In this document: positions 1-12,000 of the stretch, piece by piece
Layout: each line of letters opens with the position of its first letter
Numbering within the stretch: the stretch's first letter is position 1
DNA from: Daucus carota subsp. sativus
Lineage: Eukaryota; Streptophyta; Magnoliopsida; Apiales; Apiaceae
NCBI RefSeq assembly: GCF_001625215.2
Contig: NC_030386.2
Coordinates: forward strand, 37,761,296 to 37,825,295
Direction of reading: 5' to 3'
Length of the DNA: 64,000 bases
Position numbers and translations under genes: made by a program
The notes under the pieces: model-generated
Told to the model about the DNA's origin: nothing
Databases searched by the model: none
The model's input: only the letters and a program-made list of their open reading frames with translations

Positions 1-722
1 ATGTTGATGAAATCTTCACTCATGTATAGCTTCTCCCCCATAAAATCCACGCCGTCCGTTTTAAGCTTGTAGCAATGCAAGTGTAGATATTTACACCGAT
101 CATACGAGGTTTGATCTGCCGCCACGATTAAGAGATGATCGACTAGGTTTCTTGTATTTTCGCCTAGCCAAAATCCATGGAGAAATATGTCGAGCATGGG
201 CTTATCTCCTTCTACGTAGGCTTTGTTCACCATTGCTATAATCATCGTCTTGTTTTGTGTTGACGTCTCTGCTAGAACCTCCTCTAGTAGTTCATCTTTC
301 TCGTATGGCGTCACGTTGAACTGTAATAACATGTAGAAACACACGTACGGTAAGTTAATGGATAAAATGTCATCAGAGTTTATGTGTTAGAATATAATAT
401 GATCCTGATAAACTCTCCTCCCAAAACCTTTTTCTAAGAATTGGTCATTTAATCAATTATCGAAGCTCATGTTTGTGACAGACTCGGGTTCGACTTCCGG
501 ATATAGATTAATGAGAGAAGATAGAGTTTGAGTGCTTACAGTTGCAGCATGGGATTTGCTACTAGAGGCAAGGACTTGAGGTTTTTGAAAAGGTGTAGGC
601 AAGATCAAGTAGTTGACGTTGGCTTCATTGCAAACAAATACATAGAGTAAACCAAGAAAAAGAAGAGATGCTAGGGTAAAATTCACGATCTGATGATTCT
701 TTTGAGCCTGAGCAAGATCCAT
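1..722 (-). CDS. Nucleotide-diphospho-sugar transferase-like protein, 5' part only (runs off left edge)
   Basis: The start codon is at 720-722. The first residues (MDLAQAQKNHQ) precede one hydrophobic segment of about 20 residues (IVNFTLASLLFLGLLYVFVC), which suggests a type II Golgi membrane protein with a luminal stem. The exon stays open to about 453. A second exon, 1-320, follows an acceptor (TTACAG) at 321-326. It reads ELLEEVLAETSTQNKTMIIAM and then HGFWLGENTRNLVDHLLIVA, the pattern of the plant At4g15970-like nucleotid_trans family (PF03407). Members of this family are putative glycosyltransferases, some of which act in cell-wall synthesis. The exact donor of exon 1 is unresolved; several weak GT sites lie at 470-490. 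The rest of the catalytic domain is outside the window, so activity cannot be judged. Confidence 0.7.
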
Positions 723-1339
723 AGATATTCTGTTAGTAAGAATGATCACCTGCCTCTGCTTCGCTAGCTCTTATTACTATGTTGCGATTTTTCTGCTTGC
801 GGGATCTCCGGAGAAAATAAAATTATAATTATAATTACATTAGAGAAGGAAGGCCCACCTGTTCGACCATGGCATTTCTGAGAATAGATATTCACTCGTA
901 AAGCTGTAAGTTTACTCCTCAACTTCGACTCCTCAACTTCGACTTCTATTTGTATTTCACTATCTATTTTTCATCTTAGACTGGTAAATATTTTGATATC
1001 TTACAAATGATATTGTATAAAATTATTTTTTTATTGGGATCAAGTTTTGATTTTAATTATTGTTGGCGGCCGGCGCAGTACATACAATTTTTTTGTTGAC
1101 AGACATAAATTATAAATTTTATATCAAATTATTAATTCATAAACACATTAAAATTTTGTTGATACACATTGTAATCTGCATTCATTTAAATTTTATATTC
1201 GCATCAAGGATGAGGCTCGTACAAAATAAAATGCTTGTCATACCAGGACCCTTCTATATATGCTCTTGTAATTCTTATTTCTATTATAAAACATACGACT
1301 CAAGTAATATTTGTTTAGATTAATGAGACATAAGTGTGG

Positions 1340-1460
1340 TGTGGAGTATTTGTTTAAGTAAAAAAAGGACATGTGGTGTATTTGTTTAAGTAGAAAAGAG
1401 ACCTGTGGAAGTAAAAGAAGGACATGTGGTGTATTTGTTTAAGTAGAAAAGAGATAAACT
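1340..1460. repeat. Short tandem repeat, period about 53 bp
   Basis: The unit GGACATGTGGTGTATTTGTT begins at 1367 and again at 1420 and is almost exact. A degenerate third unit lies just upstream (about 1338-1366). A further partial copy of the TATTTGTTTAAG motif appears near 1528. Confidence 0.7.
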
Positions 1461-2008
1461 TTTCTTCTTTTTCTACACTATTTTTATTCCATTATCTGTT
1501 TTTTATATATTAAAAGACGGAGGGAGTATTTGTTTAAGGAGAAAATAGACACGTATGATTGTTAGTTTTCAGTGTTTGCGGTTAGTTGTATATAAACCGT
1601 ACTTCGTCCGTTTCGAATCAGATATTCATATTTCAAAAGTTACATATTTTTAAAAACTGAATTTTAAAAAAAAAAGTTGTATTAAATCATTAATAACATA
1701 ATATATGACATATGATTGAATGTTGATCTTGAAAATATAAATTAGAAATAATAGCCTTTTAACTCGTGCGAGCACGGGTGCACGGGCGGTTATATAGTTC
1801 GTAATTTATTATTTATAATTTAAATTTTAACTTGAATTAAATTAAATTATATTAACCAACGAATTATATTTTCTCACAAAAATTTAGCTTTTACAATTTA
1901 TTATCTATTTATAAATATTTTTCTGTTATTAATATGTGATAATTTATTATTCAATTAATTTTAAATCAAGTTTTTCTTATTTGGGAGTATATCTTCATTA
2001 CTTCATAT

Positions 2009-2110
2009 CAGTGTTCTAAAAGTCGACGATTAATCGGGATTAATCTCTGTTCGGTCGGTCACCGTCTCGATTAAGCGTTAATCGGTGAAAAAATCGTTTT
2101 TTCTGGTAGT
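2009..2110. repeat. Dispersed MITE-like repeat, copy 1 (partial)
   Basis: It begins CAGTGTTCTAAAAGTCGACG and continues with GATTAATCGGGATTAATC. The same terminal motif in inverted form ends the copies near 16080-16207 and 60536-60715. The second end of this copy is not clear. Confidence 0.5.
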
Positions 2111-2626
2111 TGGGTTTATAGATCTGTTTATTTTAATATATTTTAATAATTTTTTATTGTATATAGCTAAAATACATTTAACTATTTTAATCAAAACATT
2201 TTTCTTGAGGAAAATTCCTATGGCCAAATTTAAATATTAAGAACTTATTCAACATATTGAATAGATATAATTGTTTAAAATATATAATAAATATATTAAT
2301 TTTAATTTAAACACATCAACTAAAAGACCCTTTTTAATTACTAAAATGCCCTCGAGATGGTTTCGTCATGGGGAAAGTTCTCAAATTTTGTAATATATTT
2401 TTGTTAACATATACTCATCACCTCTAAAATAATTATAAAATTATGATTTATAGAGTTATATTTGGGTGTATTTTAAAATGCAGGTCCGTATAAGTGACTG
2501 TTATCTGAGGCAAGATTAAAAAATAATTAAAACACCGATAATATTCCTAAAAAACTCTAAATTGTATTCAATTTCATTCTTATTACAAATGAGTAGACTT
2601 CAAATCTCTTACAAAACATCATAAAC

Positions 2627-3775
2627 CTATATCTCCTTTCTGTACCAATACACTCCCTTGGTCTCACCTTCATCTTTCTCAACATAAATACACTCCTTCA
2701 TTTCTCTATACATGGCCTTGAGAATCGGAGTTCCATCATACTGATAGTAGTCTCCCAACAAGGGCTTCATGGCCTCGGTGGCCTCGAGCCCGTGGTAATG
2801 CGGGATCATGGAGAAAATATGGTGACAAACATGAGCATTGCACACATTGTGGAACACCTTGTTCAGAATTCCGTAGTCTCTGTCGACAGTGCAGAGAGCT
2901 CCCCTCAGCCAGTCCCATTCGGTGGAGTCGTAGTAAGGCACAGAAGGATGAGTGTGGTTGAGGATCGTGATCAACGTGAACCATCCGTTAACAACTAGGA
3001 GTGGACCTCCGTAGACACAGAACACCCATGCAAAGCCTTTGAGCAAGACGAGATGATAGAGGCCATAGATGACAGCAAGAATGGCAATGTCAGAGATGAT
3101 GATCTCTTTGCGTTCGCGCTCAGAGTAGAGAGGGCTGTGGGGATCGTAATGCGAGGTCCATCTCTCGTACTTGTGGCCTGAGACGTTGAACATTAGGTAC
3201 AGAGGGAAGCCTATGAGGAGAGTGGTGGCCCATACGAGGACGCGCCCCGGGGGGTTGTTGAGGATTTTGTAGTAGTTTCGGATGTTGGACTTGAATCGTG
3301 GGACGTAAACCTCGTCGTTCTCGAGGGACTGAGTGTTGGCGTGGTGGCGACGGTGGCTGATTTTCCATGAGAAGTAAGGGACCATGAGAGAAGAGTGGAC
3401 AATGAGGCCGACAAGGTCATTGATCCAATTGTAATTGCTGAAGGCGTCGTGATCGCATTCGTGGCCCACGACCCAGGCACCGGTGAGGACGCAGCCTTGT
3501 ACAGCAATGTAAGCTGCCCAGCCCAAGTAGTTGAGAGGGCGCGGAAGATACTGGTCTATATAAGTGGTGGCCACGTAGTACAACGCGTAGGCCATGAGGA
3601 GATCTTGAATGAGGTAGCGGAAAGAAGTGATGAGAGATTTTTCGAAGCAATGGGGGGGAATGGCTTTCTTGAGATCACCTATGGTGAAGGGAGGTTTCTC
3701 ATGAGGAGCGCGTCGAAGGGCCTCTGTCTCGGTCTTCTTGCCGCTAGGAGTTGCCATTCGGCCGCCTGCACCCAT
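2627..3775 (-). CDS. FAD2: Divergent FAD2-type membrane fatty-acid desaturase or acetylenase
   Basis: A single uninterrupted coding exon of 382 residues, close to the usual 383 for FAD2. It opens with the canonical MGAGGRM and has the expected paired membrane segments (about 55-80, 85-105, 180-200, 225-275). The second and third histidine boxes are intact (HRRHH near residue 141; HVCHH near 316). The first box reads HECDHD where housekeeping FAD2 has HECGHH, so its third histidine is an aspartate. The residue before the box is Gly, not Ala, a change known from divergent FAD2 enzymes (acetylenases, conjugases, hydroxylases). The protein probably acts in the ER membrane on oleate or linoleate esterified to phosphatidylcholine. 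In Apiaceae and Asteraceae such paralogues feed polyacetylene synthesis, but that role is inference here. A TATA box lies about 92 bp upstream of the ATG, leaving little room for the 5'-UTR intron usual in housekeeping FAD2. Confidence 0.9.
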   Translation of the reverse strand: MGAGGRMATPSGKKTETEALRRAPHEKPPFTIGDLKKAIPPHCFEKSLITSFRYLIQDLLMAYALYYVATTYIDQYLPRPLNYLGWAAYIAVQGCVLTGAWVVGHECDHDAFSNYNWINDLVGLIVHSSLMVPYFSWKISHRRHHANTQSLENDEVYVPRFKSNIRNYYKILNNPPGRVLVWATTLLIGFPLYLMFNVSGHKYERWTSHYDPHSPLYSERERKEIIISDIAILAVIYGLYHLVLLKGFAWVFCVYGGPLLVVNGWFTLITILNHTHPSVPYYDSTEWDWLRGALCTVDRDYGILNKVFHNVCNAHVCHHIFSMIPHYHGLEATEAMKPLLGDYYQYDGTPILKAMYREMKECIYVEKDEGETKGVYWYRKEI

Positions 3776-3866
3776 TATGAAGAAGCCTTATGGAGAATTT
3801 TGCTTAACCCCCTTGGCTTTTGTTGTGTGTTATTGCTCTGAGGCTCCTAAGGCTGGAACTTGTAGA

Positions 3867-3874
3867 TTTATAAG
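3867..3874 (-). promoter_or_regulatory. TATA box of the FAD2-type gene
   Basis: CTTATAAA on the minus strand, about 92 bp upstream of the start codon. It implies a short leader of roughly 60 nt. Confidence 0.5.
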
Positions 3875-4476
3875 GATGTTGTAGAGGTATTGTTTATGTA
3901 TCAAAGTGGACTCATCAGTCAGCACACATGTTGAATAAAACGCACGCCAGGGGCCAGCCAGTTGAGGAGTGAGGAGTGTGATTGAGCAATGGAGCAGTTT
4001 CAAGTGCAACTGGCGTGCTGCATTAGAAAAATAAAAAAAAATGGGGCACTGGTTTATCGTTTGTTTGACAATGCGGGGCCTAAAGTTTTGGTCTTGAATG
4101 TCCGGCTCCTAGTCACTAGTTTAAAATTCAATCTTTAATCCGGTCCTCTTTGGCGGCTACAGAGAGAATTTTGATATGCAGGGCACATGTGGTTTGGGGA
4201 CTCCGGCATCTCCCTCGTTCAAGATGTGGCAATCATATTTATGTTATTTCCAACAATTAGCTTCGGCTCAAAATACAATATTGACTGTTATATTATAAAG
4301 ATCATAGGATGGTATCTCCAACCTAACAATTGATATTTAGAGTAGGTCACGGGTCGTCAAAATGTTATTGGAAAAGAAGTAAAAAAAAAAAAAATAGTTT
4401 TCTCAACTTTTGAGATTCGTGAAAGTGCTTATACTTCTTTACACGATGGACTCACTTTCTATCGAAAGAAGCCGGG

Positions 4477-4689
4477 CTTCTCTGTTGCCAAATGAGCACT
4501 TAGAAGCTACTATCTTTTAGTGCTTGGTTCTATTGAACTCATAAAAAGTAAGCTCCCATCCTGTCAATGCCCTATAATGACGGGGCATGTTTGGCACCAA
4601 ATGGGCACGTAGAAGCTCCTCTCGTAGCTTGATTGTTGTATGGTTCTACTGAGCTTATAAAAAAGTAAGCTCCCATCCTATCAATGATC
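4477..4689. repeat. Tandem duplication, two units of about 95-115 bp
   Basis: Unit 1 (about 4477-4569) and unit 2 (about 4590-4689) share AAATGRGCACKTAGAAGCT, a middle part GGTTCTAYTGARCT, and the end GTAAGCTCCCATCCT. They differ by scattered substitutions and small indels, so the duplication is not recent. The rest of 3880-4890 holds nothing else I can support. Confidence 0.65.
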
Positions 4690-4892
4690 GATAAATATAA
4701 TACATGGAAAACATGCAAAAAAGTTGAATTCATCATTGAAAGCAAACCAAGTAACTATAAGATTCAACTTCACTTTAATTTTACTATAACAAAAATAAAA
4801 CATATTACAGAGTCTTGATACCAGAGCACTAACAGTAAAAATGTAAAACCAAAGTACCGGCGACATTCAATTTGGAACAGTCCGAGAGAAAT

Positions 4893-6641
<1,749 letters not shown>

Positions 6642-7395
6642 TTTCCCTAAAACATGGGAAAAATACATTGAGAATCAAAATCATAGAAATCTCGTTTTAG
6701 TCATAGTTACTTCATCAAATATAACGACAAACTCCCACAAAAATAGTTAAGTAAAAAAACCATTTATATGATCAAATAGCGTAGCATCTTAATTCTTAAA
6801 AAAATGAACACTCTTCCTCTAAATACACCAAACCAAATTTACTGCATTCGCAATTTATACCGAACAAATAGTAACCAACATTACAGGCGTACTATACGTG
6901 TGTGAACATATGCCATTTCATATCACCAATCAGTGTCATTTAAGATCCCGATTCCCTTCCCCCACGATAATTTGTTTTCATATTCCTCATTCCGGCTCCC
7001 TCCTTTCTCTTTCGCGATAGTTTTCTCGGGAATATCAAGTTCTCAAATTCTACCGATCAATTAACTACATTTCAATTGGTCAAAAAAAAAAAAAAAACTA
7101 CATTTCAATTAGTTCACCTTGATTTCCTTTTCACATACCATAAAAGTAAATCTTATTTATTCACAAAATTATCTAATAATACACCACATCAATTTCAATA
7201 ATACGTACACAATTTCATCTAATAATGCGTAATTCATCGAATTTCAGGCACAATAATACACCACATCGATTTCAATTAAATCAATAATCAGATCACACAC
7301 ACATACACAATATATTCAAGCACAATCACAACCTCAAATAAATATTTAAAAAAAATATAATTTGCAGTATATATAAAATGTGTGTGTATTATTAC

Positions 7396-7480
7396 CTGAA
7401 TTAGAGGATGCGAGCTGGAGAAGATTTGAACGGAGTGAGTCGCGATTGTAAAACCCTAATCTCAAAGGGCCGGAGAAATG
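7396..7480 (-). other. RPL7: 5'-UTR exon of RPL7
   Basis: The minus strand reads through a CT-rich leader to CTAATTCAG/GTAATAATAC. This donor at 7395-7396 pairs with the acceptor at 6647-6648, leaving only five leader bases ahead of the ATG in exon 2. The upstream limit is estimated. Confidence 0.65.
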
Positions 7481-7562
7481 AGATCTTATTTTAACCCTAA
7501 TTTTGGACGGTCGAGATCAGCTTGTAAAGAAGAAGCCCAGCCCATTTTCATCGGCCCATTTC
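7449..7562 (-). promoter_or_regulatory. Ribosomal-protein-type promoter: telo-boxes and site II elements
   Basis: AAACCCTAAT at 7451-7460 and AACCCTAA near 7492 are telo-boxes. Site II elements (TGGGCY on the minus strand) lie near 7533-7545 and 7553-7560. This combination is well known in promoters of plant ribosomal-protein and proliferation genes and fits the L7 call. Confidence 0.7.
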
Positions 7563-7564
7563 AT

Positions 7565-9040
7565 GTCTTTGTTGTTCTCTGTTTTTCGGCCGAATAAACA
7601 AACTGCCAACTGCCAAACCCAACTTCCCCGTCTCGGATATAAAACGATCATCGATTTATTTTATTTTATATGATGATTTATAAAATTTAACGATGGCTCA
7701 GTTTATTAATTGTATAAATTCTTCGATTTTATATTTGTCTGTTCTTAGTTTTCTTTTCCTTTTAGGAGTGTTATTATCAACTTATAATTATAGCTTAAGC
7801 TATTTATTTAATCATTATTTTATTTTAATTTAATAAAGATAGTTGAAATGTAATATAATATTAAAAAATAATTAGATTACAAAGATAGAAGTCTATAACA
7901 AAAATCAAGTTTATAAAGAGTGCACAATAAAATGAAGGACTGTTCATAGTTTGAATGTTTAAACTAAAATACATATATCACATAGCGTAAACTTGCATAG
8001 TTGTATTAATGAAAAAGAAAAATTTGTATCTATATCGAGTAAGTTGCATCTCTCGTTTGACCAAGGATAATTTAAATTCAACCGTAATTTATCAAAATAA
8101 TTTTAATATTAATTCCCTGTGTAATTTGTCTCAGTTTTATAAAATACAGAGAGTTCTACATTTTAAACGCTGCCAGGTACTCGGCCGATAAATGATTGGC
8201 AACGTTGACCGTTGGAATATAAAAATTTTAAAGAATACATGGCTAATCAGGATTTCATTTTGGATTTGATCAAATAATTTGTTTGAAAAATCGAATTTGA
8301 ATTTAATTTGAAATCCACACATTCATTCAAAAGTTATTAAAAAAGAATTTAAAATGACAACTCAAATTCTGTTATTTGAAATCTGTCATTTGAAATAAAA
8401 TGCATGTTGATGTAAATACGTATTCTTAATTTATAAAATTTTTATTTAATTAGTTCCTGACAAATTTTTTTTTTTTATTTTATTAGTGTTCAATAATAAT
8501 GTATTTATTAATTTAATATCACATAAACAAATTCACGTGAACTGAGTGAGCATTAGTGCATTACTGGAAATGCACCCACTGTTGCTGATACTGTAACAAT
8601 TAACATGATGAAATTAACTGGGTGAAGATGTTGAGAAACTCTGAAGCTTCTAACTGGGGTAGGTATATATCTGCTTCAACAAATCAATTTCTTAAAAGAA
8701 AAATAAAATAAAATATACAACATTCTGCATTCATCTCCACATTAGCAAAAAGGGTCGAATCGCCAGAAAATTACAAGCTTCTTTCTAAAACCTGATGGGT
8801 GCAATAATTCTAATTAGCTGATCACCCAATATACTCAGCAGTAGTACCTAATCTGCAGAAACACGGACTCCTGTTGGTAACATGCAACACAGAATCACAC
8901 GAGTCTCGGGACCTCGAGAGTATAATGTAGATTGCAGAGTTCCTTGAACTACATTTCAATTGTATGATGGAGCCACTGCAGAAATGTAATTAACAACTCC
9001 CATGCTACATATGTGACCCGAGTTTGATCGGGCTTTGTGT
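7565..9040. other. AT-rich intergenic region
   Basis: No gene or clear repeat is supported. The part nearest 9040 is probably the 3'-UTR of the COP1-interacting-protein-related gene. Confidence 0.5.
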
Positions 9041-9042
9041 CA

Positions 9043-12000
9043 TTACGTTTTGCTGCCCTTGAATGCGGAAAGAGAAAAGAAAGACCTTGTTGCTGAAACA
9101 CACATTAGTAAAGATATTAGATTCTAACAGCTACCAGCTTAAAGAAAAGGATGACTAGATGATAGAAATAAAAAATACAATCAAAGATAACCTTTTGATG
9201 TTGTCACTGAAGCTGCAGTGTGGCTCTCCTGCAGCTTGTTTGCTCTCTCATTATTAAGATTGTTTACACCAGACTGAGGTACTGCATGCATTAAACATTA
9301 TTAAAAGTTTCTTCTTTGAAAAAAAGTTTCAAGTAAAGGATCAATGTCACGACCAGTAACGGATAACAGACATAATGAAGCTACACCAGAGGTTGCAAGT
9401 ACGAGGCTGATATTTACCTAGAAGTTGGTCTAGTAGGATTGCCAATAATTACCAGACTTTCAATAATATAGTCATGACATGAAATCTGCTACATATTAAT
9501 TTCTTATATTTTGCTAATTGAAACCTGCTATATAAAATTATCAAACAAAATGAAGCATGGCACTTGGCCCACCTGACAGCAACTTAGTTACCTGTATATT
9601 TCTCATAGGATTCATATGAGTCACTTCTTTGTGGTCCATAGTTCTTTGCATTTAAGGCAGCCTTCCGCAATAGGTTTTCAGCATTTTTCTTGCTAGTTTT
9701 AGATTCCTCAGCTTCGTCCTCTCCCTCTGAAAAGCCAGATGGACTAGACCAACCACTTGAAGCATCCAACTTACTTTTCCGAGCAAACTTTAAAAGCCTT
9801 TTTAATCCTTTAGGTGCATCTTTTTGGTGAACCATGGTAGGCGGGTTTTCAGCATTACCCCACTCAGCAGTATCACATTCACTGGTCTCCTCAAGCAGCA
9901 TCTGTGATAGAGAGTGACGCACACGCGGGCTTGTTACTTTCACTGCTGCAACAGTGGCTGCAGTTTCAGTAGATCTATCGTCATACATAATAGACTCGTC
10001 CTGATACTCTTCCATCTCCACCCAGGCTGCTGGGGAGATGACTGATACTTCTTCATCTCCAGTTTTAAGTATTGACTCTGCAAAACTTTCCGCATTGTCA
10101 TCAAAACAGGCAATAACTTGATTAGAGCTCTCCGCGTCTTCGCATTTTTCAACAGTAATTGATTGACTTTCAGGTTCTTTGTCAGAGTGAATTTCCATTC
10201 CATCAACAGTATCCTCAACACATACCGGACTCAGACTGCTAGCAACCAACTCACTCTCTTCAGCTTTTATCACATCTTTCGAATCTTTCATGGACTCCTC
10301 AGGCGGAGATGAGACCTTAGTTTTGATGACAGGACTAACACCAGCAGCAACTCTAGACCCCTTGCGCAGAAAAGGCTTCGACTCCAGTGGCACCACACTG
10401 CTCTTCTTAGTGACCTTGTTGTATAAACTGGGCTTCGCTGTAGAAGAATGAACTGCAGAAGGGGTTTGCGTTTTTGTTTTTGTTTTTGTTATTTTCTCAC
10501 TTTTTGTTGTCTGCTGCTGCTTGTCATTCATTCCTTTAACATTTTTGTTAGAATCAAACTGGGGTCCCTTGACAGTCTTTAAATTTGGCTTTAATCTTTC
10601 CATGTTTGGACTTGACCGCGGTAATGATGACACTGGTTGAGGTTTAGCACGTTTAGGTGCAGTACCAGTTGAACTTGTTCCAGCAGGGGTCTTAGCTGGC
10701 GAGGTCCCTACCGTTCTTGGTAAAGGTGTCGATGGCCATGACTTGCGGGTTGCTGGCAGAGAAGCTTTTGATGAAGTTTTCTTCACAACGGCAGGTTTTG
10801 AAATCTCCTTTTTGGGTTTTGTTGTTGGAGAAGAAGTTTTAGTGGATTTTTGAGATGTACTAATAGTATGTCTTCTACCAACATCTTTAGCATTTGTGGA
10901 AGCCATTTCAGCTTTTCTTTCTTCAAAAAATTTCTGCATAGTCTTTAATTGTGCTTCTTTCTCTGCTCTTTTTCCAGAAACTTCTCCTCTAAGTTTATCA
11001 TCTCTCTTTTGCTTGTAGTGGTCATAAAATCCACCTCTACTCTCCCCAGAAACATTTTTCTTCTGATTGTTATCAGAGGCTCTTTTCTGGTACTTGACAG
11101 GTTTACTTTCCATCATTGATGCAAGTAACTGATTCAGCTCTGCTTCCTTTCGTTGACTCCATTCTGCTGAGGCAGTAAACTTTCCACTACTTTCCTCTTG
11201 CTCGGTTGAAACAGTATCTGCTGGCATGGCTGATGGATCTAAGATCATTTTATCAGATGATTCTGATCTAGAATCTAGGTTAAGGATGTCGACATGATTT
11301 TGACGTCCAGATTTAGAATCAGGCTCTTCTTGCATATCTTGAGAACTATGTGAAATTTCCGGACCAGCTGGGTTATTTATATTAGTTTGATCAGAACTCT
11401 CTGAAGTAACGTCTACAGGGCAATGAACAGAACTTCCACTCATTCCCGAACTCCATCTTCTCAAAACAGATTTATTTGCAGCAATGGAGGATGCATTCAA
11501 CGATGATCTTGTCTTTGGAATATCCACAATCTGGTCTTTTTGCTTATTTTCAAAAAGACTAATTGCAGCTTGCACACTTATTCTTTGTTTGTTGTCCGAC
11601 TTTCTAGGGGGTTGCTCAGATACCTCTTCATCACTATTTGCAGCTTCAATCTGAGAAAGCAATCTTTCTCTACCAGAAAAATGATTGAGACTCTTGATGG
11701 CTACTGCACTAGCCCTACGTGATCCAGATCGCCCGATTTGAACCCTCCTCATAGGAGATGCTGATCTTCTAGGAGTCGCAGATCTTACAACGGGGCGACT
11801 TCTTTCAACAGATGGCTGATCATCCTCACTTGATACAGAAGATTCTTCTGTGGAGCTTTGTCGTTCAAGCTGAGCAACTTTTGCTGGAGAGACTCCGTAT
11901 TTAACTGGTGTGTCCAAGGTTGACGATCTCGAAGTTTGCACATTCTCATTTGTATTATTTGTTTTTTCATTTCTTGGATTGTTAGTAAAGAGAAACTTCT

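Larger units (their letters stand above)
788..2600. other. AT-rich intergenic region with short repeats
   Basis: I see no supported gene here. The open frame at 1060-1323 is hydrophobic, lysine- and isoleucine-rich and matches no family I know. The region holds a 53-bp tandem repeat (1340-1460), lone Stowaway-type ends (about 1514-1530) and one copy of a dispersed repeat (2009-2110). Confidence 0.6.

Noticed and set aside
3395-3841. Open frame of 148 codons on the plus strand across the FAD2-type gene
   Set aside because: It lies antisense to a clearly conserved coding exon, opens without its own promoter and has no family pattern. The high GC of the FAD2 exon keeps opposite frames open.
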